Below are positions 1 to 10,978 of a stretch of DNA of 64,000 nt, piece by piece. Made by a program: the position numbers and the translations under genes. Source of the stretch: Stereocaulon alpinum (taxonomy: Eukaryota > Ascomycota > Lecanoromycetes > Lecanorales > Stereocaulaceae); NCBI GenBank assembly GCA_018257865.1, contig JAEUBA010000051.1, positions 173,362 through 237,361 of the forward strand. The letters run 5' to 3'. Positions within the stretch are counted from its first letter, which is position 1, and the number at the start of each line of letters is the position of its first letter. Below the pieces are notes generated by a model that worked only from the letters and a program-made list of their open reading frames with translations, searched no databases and was not told where the DNA came from.

Positions 1-226
1 AGAAGAACCATCAATTTGATCTATTGGTACTAATTGAACTTGAACGAATGGCAGAGAAATCATGGCTTGTTTGGCACGTCGAAGGTGCCCTGGCCATCCA
101 TGGTATCCCACGTTATATACAGCTCTTACCGGTTATGATCGAGTATCACGCCATTTTGGTTTGTATGAGTGAAAAGCGCCACATTTAAACGCCAAAATCC
201 ACATTCTAATTCCCATTAGATGTTGC

Positions 227-574
227 CTACCACCCCCAAATCGTCGCCACCAATTCCAGCAGCCTATCACCGCCATAACAAACCCCTTGCCCATCACCAA
301 GATCCAACCCCGGTACCAGATTTGCCAACACAAACCCCAACATACAGCCCGACGACACCCCCCAAAGCAGCGCAGTCTTCTCATCTTCCATTTCCTCTGC
401 CCCAAAAAACATCTCCCAGATAGCGGGCATGACAACCACCAAAACCCCATGGAATTCAGAACAGAATGAAAGCAAATCGCACTCGAAACCGGTGCCCTGG
501 GAGAAGTAGACGATACTAGCGATACAGCCTAGGTAAAGGAAGGGTGTGAGGAAACCGAGGAGGAAGCCGTTCAT
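227..574 (-). CDS. possible small membrane protein, unknown
   Basis: This is a 115-aa single-exon reading frame starting at an ATG (574-572). The N-terminus is strongly hydrophobic (residues about 3-25), and two further hydrophobic stretches follow (about 47-58 and 88-106), so it could be a small multi-span membrane protein. No family is recognised. No intron, partner gene or conserved motif supports it, and an overlapping frame on the same strand is equally long, so it may be chance. The call rests only on the hydrophobic pattern and the ATG. Confidence 0.3.
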   Translation of the reverse strand: MNGFLLGFLTPFLYLGCIASIVYFSQGTGFECDLLSFCSEFHGVLVVVMPAIWEMFFGAEEMEDEKTALLWGVSSGCMLGFVLANLVPGLDLGDGQGVCYGGDRLLELVATIWGW

Positions 575-2373
575 GGTGGCTGTTCTTTCGCTTGTGCTCG
601 AATGATGCCTGTCTAAAGAAACCCTGGATCGCTGGCCCTCGGATCACTCGAAACCAGATAGATGTCCCCTAGATATACACCATCCGAGGAACACTCTTCT
701 CAAGCTGTGGAGCGCCTAGCCGAAGCAACCAGATAGTATGCAGCCCTACACTCAGAGCACCGACAACGAGGTATTCGAGAATGAGCACGTCAGCCACTAT
801 GAAGATGTGGTGAAGGAGGATTCGATAATGAATGATAGATATCGGACGGGTTTCATAAGCGATTGTGTTGCTATGCCGGATAGATTCCGAAGACTTACTC
901 CTGTTCCGAGAAAGTGGAGGAGTACGCTGGTGATTTCACCCCACGTATAATCCGAGTCCAGGACTGTGAGGGATGTTATCTGGAATAGGTGCGACAGATG
1001 CGTGTAGTTGTGTGGTGAGTTGGAAGCGATGAGATCGAACAAGGGAGGCTTGCTGATTAGTTATCTCGAAGCCTACGCCTTCTCACGTGGAAAAGCGTAT
1101 GACATGGCGGAAATCGAAATGCCACCTTTCTCACACAGCATGTGAAAAGTAGGAAGTTGCAATATCCTCATCCCTGCGCAAGCCTCCATATGATACCTGA
1201 TATCTTCAAACAACGAGTATAATCTGCGTAAGTTGATGTTCTCAGCAACCACGCTTCATGGTATCAATGCGAGATTCAAATCACATGAGCGGTGTGACGA
1301 AGCAATTAGATGAAGAAAGGGATAATGGTGACTACTGCCGTCTGTGAGGGAAGGCTACAAGCCTCAGGTTGAAGCGATTGCTGTGCTTCGATATCGTGTC
1401 TCTCCTTTACGATATTCTCACAACACATTCGCAGCGTATCATGGCCCGCCGTTGCCAAGGCACCATTTTCGAGAAACGCAAATGAATGTATGTGCATGTC
1501 CACCTAAAGCTCGATTTGAGGCAAATAGCTCACATGACTCGCCACGCCCCTGGGACCAAGACAATTTCCCCTCTTCACATTTCGTGCTGTGCACAGTGTT
1601 GCCAAACCCCTCTGCGGCCATGTTCGACATGTAATTGTGTTCAAAGTCCCCACCATTGGCCGCATCTGCAATGGTCCATACCGCTCTGCCTTGATCCAGA
1701 ACAGCAACTTCACAGTTCCGCCTCCTCGGCTGGCGCCATGTATCCCGAGGCAAAGCCATTGAGCGAGTTTGAGGCTGTTAAAACCCCTGCATATGAGGGG
1801 TTTTTAAGTGTTGTAGGAGTTTTTGAACACTTTCTCCGAAGTGATGTGCTGAGAGGCACGTATCGAAGCAGAGACCGCGAGTAGTGAATCTATTCATCTT
1901 TTGAACACATTCGAATGAGAGATAAAGCCACGGCCTACTCTCCTATCTTTCTCTTCTCTCTTCATGTTCTCGAGTAGCTTGACACCGCATTAGCGAGATT
2001 GCAAACACACCGTGCTGTATCTGCTATAACATTGTGAACAACACAGCATCGACCAGCGCTCATACAAATACAGATATTCCGCAAGTAGTTCTGCATACGT
2101 GCACATTACAACACTGCTGTCTACTCTTTGCAGATTTCGAAAACACACAACAGTTTCCTACTTCCAGACCCCGAACTTTTTCAAGACGCGAAAGTTTGAC
2201 AATCACGCACAAACATCTTCTCCACCACCGACTCACCGGGCCCTATCTTCCACCACGCTCACAAATAAGCAAGACAATACCACCAGTTCAAACAACTGCA
2301 TTCAAGATTCCACAAGTGTATATTGCATACATCTGTGACCGTCTGTTTCGTTGAGCAAAGCATTACCGTTGAT
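575..2373. other. intergenic, no supported gene
   Basis: Several short open frames lie on both strands, but none shows a recognisable domain, a splice-supported extension or a convincing start. The stretch holds the hairpin listed at 1778-1807. The segment from about 1900 to 2373 is pyrimidine- and CACA-rich and is probably the 5' leader and promoter of the SANT-like gene that starts at 2374. Confidence 0.4.
1778..1807. repeat. perfect-stem inverted repeat (hairpin)
   Basis: TTAAAACCCCT at 1778-1788 is followed, after a 7-nt loop (GCATATG), by AGGGGTTTTTAA at 1796-1807. The arms pair over 11 bp with one extra T. No gene clearly ends here, so its role is unknown. Confidence 0.5.
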
Positions 2374-4813
2374 ATGGCTTCATACCAGGAGATCACGTGC
2401 GACAAAGAGCTGATTGATACTGTGAAGAAATTATCCGAGCGGGAAGATGATCTCGCTGCGAGAGCAAACAGGCACATTCACGCCCAAGAGGTGCCTCCAT
2501 GCACACACGTACAGGGAGGTCAACACAACATCAACTGTGATAGAGAATTTGACGCAAGCGTGATACAATATCATTACCTTGCTAGCAAGGGTCTGATCCG
2601 GGTGAAAGGTTACGAGGACTGGGGCTGCATGAGTAGGGAAGAGGAGCGGCACCATCAAGACATCGCAAACACGAGAGTCAGGATGGCTTTTAGGTCAGTG
2701 AACTGGGACAAAGGTTTTACAGGTCGAGGCAGTGAGTATACCCAGACTCTACCATCCTCGATCAGAGTACTGACAAGCCTGTAGTGAGTGAAGAAAGCTT
2801 GAACACCACAGATGCAGTCGGGCCATCTGGCGAGATCGACCTCATCGGTATGTCGCCGTTAGAATTGAATAGAGTACTATTGGAGCGAGGAGGCCGTAGC
2901 AGAAGTCTTGGAAGTATGTCCTTCTTCGGTGATGATGAAGAGGAGAGGAAGCTAAGTCTCGAATAGCAAGTGCGGAAAATATCATCTCGAACGTGGAAGA
3001 GCATTGTTCGCATCATCGATCGAAAATGTTGAACGGTGATGAGGTCGGCTTTTCCGCGGAGAGAGTGATGGACGAGCAGGTTGGTGCCCTTGTAGAATTG
3101 AGCAATGACGAGGACATTTGTCCAGGTCGGGAGAGGCGAGGAGCCATGACTATCGGTCATTCCGGGGAGAGAGACGATGACAAGGAGGTTGGTCTCACCG
3201 ATCGGTTCAAACCACAGGCCGACGTTACCCGCCAGATGATAAATGCTCTGGACGACATTATAAGCGAAGTGCCCAGTAAAAGCACCCCCAAGTCTGAGGC
3301 AGCTCCTACCGAAGCCACAACCAGGGAAACTGCACATGCTTTGTTGGATAAGTTCGAGACGACGTCCATGATTGGCGCAAAGCGAGGACGAGAAACCTCC
3401 TTGGACTCGGAGAACCAGGACCCGGAGATCGATGAATTCGTATCCAGACCCAAGCGACGTTGCACTTCACAAACAGAACAGCCAAACAATTCAAGACCGA
3501 TGCGAGACACTATGAGGGACGTTGCCAAACGAGGCCCACAGCAATTCAACAACATCGAGGACGTCACAACGGTCGCTTCACCCCAAGCAAGCAAGAAGCG
3601 AGACCGTGATACTTTCGAAGCCACCGACTCAGTAGAAGTTGGTAGCGTGTTGGGATCACCGGCTAATAACAAGCGTGTCCGCCGTTCCGCACAAAGTGAG
3701 ATTGCTACCTCCGACGCGGTCAACGACCTTATGAACCAGGTCAGTAGCCGAGGAGGTCAACGTTCAACAGTTTCCACCACGAAAACTGTGGGTAATAGCG
3801 ATGCTAGTACCGGCAACGCAGAGAAATCAGGGGAAGCCGATACAAGCGACAGTAGCTTTTCAAACGAGGGCAATGGTCGCCAGTCAAACCACGATATCGA
3901 ACCCATTAGACATATAATTCAGATCAAAGTCGAAGAAGATGAAGACCGAACCAACGTTGACGAGATTAACAGCACGCCGCCAATGAATGTACGGCCCACA
4001 TACGAAGGTCTACGTTGGGATAGAGATGCTAACGGCGCCGTCACACAACATGTGATCCCCGAGCTCAATGAGGCAGATGAGATCGTCGTGATGAATGTCC
4101 AAAGCAAAGAAGGCCGTCTGCCATACACTCATCAGCCCGATCCTTACGAGCCTTGGACAGCGAAAGACGACGAGAAGCTGCGTTCTTCGGTGCAGGACTA
4201 CGACATCGAGGATTGGCTTAACATCGCATGGTGCCTACGTCGGCAGGTGGATGATTGTAAACAGCGGTATTGTGAAATCGTCGCGGATCGGAATATGCGG
4301 TGGGGCAGAAACCCTCATGCTGGACTTCCAAGGAATCTAATACCGTTCACCGCCAGCAAGACACCACAGGAGACGCTAGATGCAGCACCAGCACAGTCTA
4401 ACATGCCATTGGCACCAGGACCGGCACCAGCACAAGCACCTGCGCCGTCGGCGTTACCAACACCGCCCCCAGCAGCAAAGTCGCATAGAGAATTGAGACC
4501 TCGGACCCAGCATGCAGTACCCAGATTCCAATGCGGCAACATCGTGTACGATCCGAAAGCCAGGAGTCTTCCCAAGGTCTCGAAGAAGGGGACCATAGTC
4601 GACAATAAAGGCAACGTCATCCTGGGAACTGAGGGAGAGGTCAAAATGGCGTTGAAGAATAAGCAGCCGAGAAGGAAAGCGGGCGCAAAATTGGTGCTTA
4701 ATGCAAACCCCAATCCCGACGAGGACGCTGAGAACGCACCGACGTCGAGCGTGCTGAGAGTTAGGGGCACTGGAGTTGCCAAGCGCAATGGCAGGAAAGG
4801 GGGGCGGAGGTAG
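2374..4813 (+). CDS. SANT/Myb-like domain nuclear protein
   Basis: Three exons join in frame: 2374-2731, 2785-2913 and 2967-4813 (777 aa). The introns (2732-2784, GTGAGT...CTGAC...TAG; 2914-2966, GTATGT...TAG) are both 53 nt. The middle of the protein is acidic, Ser/Thr-rich and contains basic clusters of the KRPRR type (likely nuclear localisation). A SANT/Myb-like segment at about residues 553-600 has the spaced tryptophans of that fold: PYEPWTAKDDEKL, then DWLNIAWCLRR and CKQRYCE. A Pro/Ala-rich linker and a very basic C-terminus (KQPRRKAGAK, KRNGRKGGRR) follow. Known for the fold: DNA or histone-tail binding. Inferred: a chromatin or transcription factor. The first ATG after a stop was taken as the start. 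No orthologue name is recognised. Confidence 0.8.
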
Positions 4814-5422
4814 AGGGTTGATACTTGAACAAAGACTTCGAAGAAGGGACCAAATGCAGATTGCTGTTTTTAGATTGACCGGATTCGCATGTAGGAGGAA
4901 TAGGTATAAGGTACTGTACAGCGAGACATTGGATTGACATTGGCAAAGACACGAGGTATGGCAGTGGCCGGAGAGGGGATTACAGGGCGTGTGTCAGTGA
5001 TTGACTTCTTAGCATGCTATTTCCAGGGACCCTCTCTATCATTATTCGAGGATTCATTCCAATCCTAGGATTTGGCGGTGTCTGATCCTTGGGTCAGGTG
5101 GTCGTGAGAAATCAGTCTTCGGAATTTCTGTGTCAGCCATAGCAGCAGATACAACAACTTAGTCTCAACCATGGCCAAGACTGTGGTGTTTGACAGGTGC
5201 TCACATCTTCCCTGCCTCTCCACAAGAGTAGCCTGCACTCCCCTTCTGCTCTTCCTTGACGACTGGTATCCACTGGCTCTTTGCCAGTAGCCACATCAGC
5301 CCCACTGGTACTCTAAGTCAGGGTGGTACTGATGCGCCCTTTGATCATCGCATTACTTGGACGTAAGAGATATGGAGGTTAGAGATGATCGGCACTAAGC
5401 AGGCTTTGGCGGCCCGCACCTA
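4814..5422. other. intergenic, possible lost 5' end of Hsp70-like gene
   Basis: No intact gene is seen. The last 20 bases (about 5403-5422) read in frame with the coding sequence that resumes beyond the transposon at 6285 (see the pseudogene at 6285-7330). This suggests the original 5' exon lay here. A stop at 5396-5398 in that frame means either that the rest was decayed or that an intron acceptor (ending at 5402, GCAG) precedes it. Confidence 0.4.
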
Positions 5423-5548
5423 CGGTGTGCCGCAATAGGCAAGTGGTCACATCAAATATTTTCAACTTTTATTTTGAACTTTTATTTCTGAAACCTACCC
5501 CACCACATTTGCAATTATCAATAATCCAGCAACTACACCACCACCAGC
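5423..5548 (+). repeat. left terminal inverted repeat of MITE
   Basis: This arm begins CGGTGTGCCGCAATAGG and ends at CCACCAGC. It matches the reverse complement of 6141-6266 almost throughout. Confidence 0.85.
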
Positions 5549-6140
5549 TATTGACTGTCTATTAAGTAACTCAAGTAGTCGTTTCTATACGCAATAAACC
5601 CTTGCTGGTGGTCAGAACTATGCGCCGTCGTCTCCCGCCACCGTACATGTCGCCGCCGGAAATAGGTGAAATGCTCATATTATCTCTACTAACAATATAT
5701 AGTAGACTGCGCTGACTGCTCCCTACAGGCAAGATAACCTCCTACCAGCCTCCCGCCCTCCTTCTACATACTATCCTACGTCTGCGAGTGGCTGGGCGGG
5801 TTGCGATTCCACCCCGCTATCGCATAGTCCAGGTCTCCGCCCCAGCTAGCGGTGGGGAAGGCCCGCCTATGATGTGTACCGACAAGCATATGTATGCGCA
5901 TTGCTATAGAGGTCCTCATACGTCACTGGCGCCTCAGTTGGTAGCTAAGATATAGCTAAGTACTGCGTAGCAAGTGCTTGGTGATCTATACCGCTGTTGA
6001 GTATATATGGAAACATAGGTTGCGGAGGGCCGACAGTTGATGGCAGCAGACTTAGTGGCGGCGGTATCAGGATAAGAGGCAGGAATTCGATGGAGTACTA
6101 TTAGATAAGCTATATTGTAGGCGCTGTAGATGATTGGATC

Positions 6141-6282
6141 GCTGGTGGTGGTGTAGTTGCTGGATTATTGATAATTGCAAATGTGGTGGGGTAGGTTTTA
6201 GAAATAAAAGTTCAAAATTAAAGTTGAAAATATTTGATGTGACCACTTGCCCATTGCGGCACACCGTAATTGCGGCACACCG
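6141..6282 (-). repeat. right terminal inverted repeat of MITE, tip duplicated
   Basis: The arm 6141-6266 mirrors 5423-5548. A second copy of the 16-bp tip (ATTGCGGCACACCGTA) follows immediately, so either 6266 or 6282 is the true outer end. Both are followed by TA. Confidence 0.8.
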
Positions 6283-6284
6283 TA

Positions 6285-7330
6285 GTTGGCGTGGGCGTAG
6301 GGTTTGATCTAACAGCTGGCTATGGGTTAGACTTTCCATTGCATATTTGGACACAATTCCATTAACAATTGAACAGTACCGCTGCTCTGAGCTACCGTAA
6401 CGGGTCGAAAGTGGCTATCACAAAAGTCGAAGGCACGTCTGAGTACATGGAAGTCCTCGCGCGTCTTTCCCTGGCGTCTTCCCAACACTTAGCGTCTGTT
6501 CTACCCAATCTGTGGGGAGTCGAACATTTACTAAATGTACTTTTAGGCCTCCTTATACAAACTTTCCCGATGCTTTCAGAGATAAGCCCCGGCAAGCAAA
6601 GCGTAGCGCCCGCAAAGCAGTTGGACTGCCCGCATCAGAAGATGTGGGTGCTCTCGCGACTATGATCAAGAGCCTTAAAGATGCAGTTGAAGGTTATCTC
6701 GGATACAGAATTTGCTCAGCCACGGCAGCAACACCCCACCTGCTCGCTCTTTACGAAGAAGATGTGCATGACGCCCTCGAATACCACAATTTAGACTACA
6801 TTCCCGGGGCCTATCTACCTGGCCTATTGCGGGAGACAACGGCCGCATACGCAGGTTACGGTCTCGGCCTTTGTTCCAACTATACCAACCTTCTTGCCTG
6901 CAGGGATGAGCAGCATAATTGGCCACTGGATATAGTACTGGCAGTTCTGTACACTAGAACTGCGCTCACAGTGGCGTTCTCTCGCACTGCTTCAGCTTAC
7001 TACCTCTGGGAACCGATTGGCCAACATTTGGAGGACTTCACTCTCGGCAATGACGCCAAGCATGACAACCCGCGGGAAGAGTACTACTGGGAGATGGTTC
7101 GGGAGCGGCTCTTAGAGCTCATGGTAGAGACGTACTATTTGAAGCCGAGCAAAGTGCTGTTGCTTGGAGAGAGCGCTGGTGACAAACAATTTGTGGCTGT
7201 CATGATCGAAGTGCTGTTGGATGCCATGGACGATATGCCAGATATACTACAAGTAGGTGCTCAAGATGTTGCGGCGATGGGAGCTGCCGAGTTAGCAATG
7301 AGATCTCCCTGGAATCCATACAGATCTTGA
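6285..7330 (+). pseudogene. Hsp70-like (ASKHA fold) protein, 5' end cut by MITE
   Basis: Three coding blocks join in frame: 6285-6325, 6377-6493 and 6547-7330. The introns are 6326-6376 (GTTAGA...AACAG) and 6494-6546 (GTCTGT...CTAAAT...TTTAG; weak donor). The first block encodes GVGFDLTAGYGTAALSYRNG, which resembles the phosphate-1 and following strand of the actin/Hsp70 ATPase fold in the divergent secreted Hsp70-like proteins of Pezizomycotina. Downstream come LGLPASEDVGALATMIKSLK-type text, PHLLALYEEDVHDALEY, and a C-terminal LLLGESAGDKQF...DVAAMGAAELAMRSPWNPY. No ATG lies between the MITE edge (TA at 6283) and the first block, and the frame reads across to 5403-5422 if the element is skipped. 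I infer disruption by the transposon. Alternatives are a short product from the in-frame ATG near 6447, or an unseen upstream exon. Confidence 0.65.
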
Positions 7331-7931
7331 TATGAGAGAGAGAAGTGGCTATGGCTCTAGAAGGCCGCTATTTGCTGGGGGGTTTAGTGACGCATCAGCG
7401 GCGTATCAGTTGACTTCGTAGACATAAGGAAATATGGGAATTTGAACCCTCATAGCACAGGCTGATGGCATGAAATATCTCACCATGAAAAAGCGACCAC
7501 GGAAGAAGTGTGGCTCGTATGGGTAGAAGATTGTTGTCCTCAATAAAAGAAAGTCACAGCTCGAGACAGGGATGGTCGGCCCGCTATCGGCGTTTGTCCC
7601 GAGCCTATTCTACAGCCAAGCACATTTCTGCTTATTGCATCAATTGCTCATGCTGTATAAGCGTCGACTTCCCCTCTACTGCCAGTTGCAAGTACAACCT
7701 CCAAAGACATCAACGGTAGCTTCAGACGTTTGAAATCAACCTGATCATGATCACATAAGTATTCGGGAACTCTGCTACCATTTAACCGGTTGGAGGGACA
7801 CCATTTCCCCCCCAAACTCAAACGACCCTTGGTGAATTGGTCAATCTTCCACGCAGAACAACCAGCTGCTACCACGAGCCAGAGTTCGAGAATAATATCG
7901 TCAAGCATTCAACCGTTTCTGCGGCTTGCAG
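7331..7931. other. intergenic, RIB3 upstream region
   Basis: Only short chance frames are present and nothing is recognised. It contains the promoter of RIB3. Confidence 0.4.
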
Positions 7932-8801
7932 ATGTCTCCCAATGGGGAGTCGAAGGTCCACTTCGATAGTATACATGAAACAATCGAAGCATTCAGTATG
8001 TCAGCTATCGTTGATTCCTCCTTCCCACCTTGGTACCTCCGCTTGCAATTGATTGTCACTCTTCGTGAATCTGCTCAATCAGGACTCTTTGGAACATTTA
8101 CTGACCCATCCTTCAGGGAACGGTAACTTCATAGTAGTCCTCGACTCCACAGACCGCGAGAATGAAGGCGATCTTATTATAGCTGCGGAGGATGTTACAA
8201 CTGAAAAGATGGCTTTTATGATCAGGCATACGAGGTAGCCAGCTCCGTGCCCGCTTCAGCTACCTGCTAAAGTATCGACTTCAGCGGTTACGTCTGCGCT
8301 CCAATACCTCCAACCCTCACTACCTCCCTTGATCTGCCCCAGATGGTCATCGAAAACACCGATCCCAATCGCACTGCCTACACTATATCCATAGATTCAT
8401 CAGATCCTTCTGTGACAACTGGCATATCAGCTCAAGACCGCGCCCTTACCTGTCGAACTCTTGCATCGCCTTCTTCCCATCCCGCCTCCTTTCGGCGGCC
8501 AGGACACATCCTTCCCCTGCGTGCTCGTCATGGCGGAATCAGAGAACGACAGGGACATACGGAGGCTGCTGTCGAATTCTGTCGATTAGCAGGCAAGAGA
8601 CCGGCTGGCGTCATATGCGAGTTGGTGGAGGATGGCGAAGGGGTGGAAGGGTCAGCATTAAGAAAGGAGGGAGGGATGATGAGAAGAGACGGATGCTTGA
8701 GGTTTGGGAAAAGGTGGGGATTGAAAGTATGCACCATTGAGGATCTACTGGATTACGTGAATAGACAAGAGAAAGTGATACACATCAATGGAAACGTTTA
8801 A
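7932..8801 (+). CDS. RIB3: 3,4-dihydroxy-2-butanone 4-phosphate synthase
   Basis: This enzyme converts ribulose 5-phosphate to the four-carbon unit of riboflavin plus formate. Exons are 7932-7995, 8117-8234 and 8285-8801 (232 aa). Introns are 7996-8116 (GTATGT...CTGAC...CAG) and 8235-8284 (GTAGCC...TTCAG). The spliced text shows the family signature: FRNGNFIVVLDSTDREN followed by EGDLIIAAEDVT (residues about 21-50, with the acidic Mg-binding/catalytic loop DRENEGD), then MAFMIRHTSGYVCAP. Further on come NTDPNRTAYTIS, TTGISAQDRALT, the GHILPL...GGIRERQGHTEAAVE block with the conserved HTE, and MMRRD near the end. Length is normal for fungal RIB3. The C-terminal tail after DLLDYV is a short species-specific extension. 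It ends 143 bp from the convergent expansin-like gene. Confidence 0.95.
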
Positions 8802-8944
8802 AGATTTGCGAATGAACGCCGACAAAGCAATAATTGTCCGCTCATCGAACTGCAATTGCAAGCTTATGATTTCGCTCCCTCTCGCTGACATACACGAAAA
8901 CGTTCTTGGTGGACATCTCGCAGCGCCCGGGCAGCAGCCACAAC

Positions 8945-9766
8945 TCAAAGCTCTCCACAATAGTCATCATCGCTGTCCTCATCAACCGCGTACTCGTTCG
9001 TCGGGTCGACACCAGCATTTCCAGCCAGAGAACCACTCCCTGGCGCAATCCTACCACTCGACACAGGAATAATGCCAATCACAGCACTGCTGCTCGCGAT
9101 GACACTACTACTCGGCGCCGCCGTAGCAACCTGAAACGCACCACCCACACTCCCCATCCCACTCGCATCCGGCACAACCTGAATCCCAGACGCCTGCCCC
9201 GTCAACGACAACCCCTCCTCCCCACCCCCCAACGTCCCAATCCTACTCCCAAACGGCCCATCCCCCAACTGACTACAATCGTCCAACTTTCTCGCCAACC
9301 CCATCACAACCCCCGCCCCCACCTCCCCGAAAAACTGATCCGTCACCCCCGTCGCATTACACAGATCAAAATGCACCTGCTTCCCATACCGCGTATTCAC
9401 ATTCGCACTATTCGCCCCCTCTTCCTGATCACAATACCCCGCATCCGTACACTGATCGTTGATCTTCACAACTACTGGCGTGCCGAGTCTCAATCCGTTG
9501 GAGGGGAATTGGTTGTGCAGAGGTTGTAGGTGCCAGCATTGGCCGCAGCCGGCGCCAACGCCGTTTATGATGGGTTGGTTGGAGGCGTAGGTGGCGTTGT
9601 TGGCGGCTGCGTAGCCGATGCCGCGGATGCCGGCGGCGAGGGGACCGCAGGCTACTGTTGGGCCGCAGTTTTGGTTCCAAGTGAAGGAGGAGGAGAGGAT
9701 AGGGTTGGTGCCGGCTGTTAAGGTTGGGAGGAGGAAGAGGATGGTGGGGAAATTTGGGTGGTGCAT
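8945..9766 (-). CDS. secreted expansin-like (double-psi beta-barrel) protein
   Basis: A single-exon frame of 273 aa begins with a signal peptide (MHHPNFPTILFLLPTLTAGT). Residues about 30-165 carry a double-psi beta-barrel of the expansin/barwin/EG45 group: paired cysteines (CGPTVACGP, GAGCGQCWHL), a strand with the family aspartate (VVVKINDQCTDAGYC), and the HFDLC motif followed by FGEVGAGV. The GH45 signature around the catalytic Asp near the N-terminus is not seen, so I call it expansin-like rather than an endoglucanase. The C-terminal 90 residues are Ser/Ala/Gly-rich low complexity without an obvious GPI signal. Inferred role: wall loosening or polysaccharide binding outside the cell. Confidence 0.85.
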   Translation of the reverse strand: MHHPNFPTILFLLPTLTAGTNPILSSSFTWNQNCGPTVACGPLAAGIRGIGYAAANNATYASNQPIINGVGAGCGQCWHLQPLHNQFPSNGLRLGTPVVVKINDQCTDAGYCDQEEGANSANVNTRYGKQVHFDLCNATGVTDQFFGEVGAGVVMGLARKLDDCSQLGDGPFGSRIGTLGGGEEGLSLTGQASGIQVVPDASGMGSVGGAFQVATAAPSSSVIASSSAVIGIIPVSSGRIAPGSGSLAGNAGVDPTNEYAVDEDSDDDYCGEL

Positions 9767-10978
9767 TTGTGCAGTGGAGAATTAGGATAGACTGATTGTG
9801 AGGGGGGCTGAAGATCTTACCATGAAGATCCCTAATGAGCGGACAATCCTGATAGAGGATCTTGTGCGGTATCAAATGAGTGGAATCTCCGTCCGGGACG
9901 TCGTGTTTCTGATAAGGGCGAGGAAACATACGGCATCTGGGATATGGCTCCTATATACTCTCATTCATATGCCCCTGCCGAGTGCATCAAGGCAAGCCCG
10001 GCGTGGGATTGCATGCAGTAATACGTACTTCCATCTTGCACCAAATCCATCTCATCTCATCTCATCTTATTTCGAGACCTACCCGCCCTCAACCGCACGA
10101 AACAATCGCCTCTTCATATCCAACTCCCAGCGGCTCGGAGCCTCAAATGCCACGGCCCGCTGAATTGGCTCTTTAAGACAGACGTTCTCACGTGAAGCGG
10201 GAATGGCCCGTTTGTTGGAACGGGAGTAGATCCTGCGACTCCCACGCGGGATGTCGGAATTGATTCGATGGTGTATTGAAATAGATATACGAGGTGAAGT
10301 TTGGCGATCGTATGAGATGAAGTTTCATGAGATGGGTCATTTGGTTGAGTTCTAGGCGCGCTGTAGGGGGCTTTTGGGTTGTGCTTTTGGCGCGCGAAGG
10401 AGTGGTGGGGGTGCGGCGATTGGTGTGGAGTGGGAGTACGAGCGTGGTTTGTTGGATCCGGCTTGGATGAGGGTTGAGAATGTTGGAAATAGATTAAATC
10501 AGTGGTAATGATGTACAACGGCACACTAAGAATACGAATTCCGCAATTATAAACAGTGAGCTTTTTGGGGTATCTCCTTGCGCCTCAAGTGTTATTGACT
10601 TTTGATTGTTAACCATGATCCCACCCAATGCTTTTCCAAATTCATACAAATGTCGCTAACAAGGAATCATCAACGGGGTATTAATGCAAAGTCATAGTAC
10701 CGGGAGAAACTAATACGCCCACACACAACTCTGTAGGTGTTTTTTTTTATTGTTCAGATCTCGTTGCTTGACTGGTTCAGGTACTGGCTCAATCAATGGT
10801 TCGCGTCGATTCTGCGGATAATCGTTAGCCCTTGGCTTTTCAGGTGACATCGTTTTATATCCAGCGAGGGCCAGACTCACTTCCTATCGACCAGTCGGCG
10901 GGGACCTGCTTCCGCCGTAGCTCCTCGTTATCCACAGTTTGGAAGACGCCTTCGCCTGGCACAGTTTTTGGATCCTTA
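9767..10978. other. intergenic, no supported gene
   Basis: Short frames on both strands have no domain or splice support. A (ATCTC)n-like run lies at about 10051-10071 and a T8 tract at 10741-10748. It separates the expansin-like promoter from the 3' end of patatin A. Confidence 0.4.

Larger units (their letters stand above)
5423..6282. mobile_element. foldback MITE with 126-bp terminal inverted repeats
   Basis: The left arm 5423-5548 is repeated in inverse orientation at 6141-6266 with only a few mismatches. The tips read CGGTGTGCCGCAAT... and ...ATTGCGGCACACCG. The element is bounded by TA on both sides (5421-5422 and 6283-6284; another TA at 6267-6268), the target preference of Tc1/mariner/pogo (Fot1-like) transposons. 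The roughly 590-bp interior has no open frame of transposase size, so it is a non-autonomous derivative needing a transposase in trans. The outermost 16 bp of the right end are duplicated (6251-6266 and 6267-6282). Superfamily assignment is an inference from the TA flanks and TIR layout. Confidence 0.85.

Noticed and set aside
8906..9529. 207-aa plus-strand frame rich in Arg, Pro and Thr
   Set aside because: It is the shadow of the expansin-like gene on the other strand, which has a signal peptide and domain motifs.
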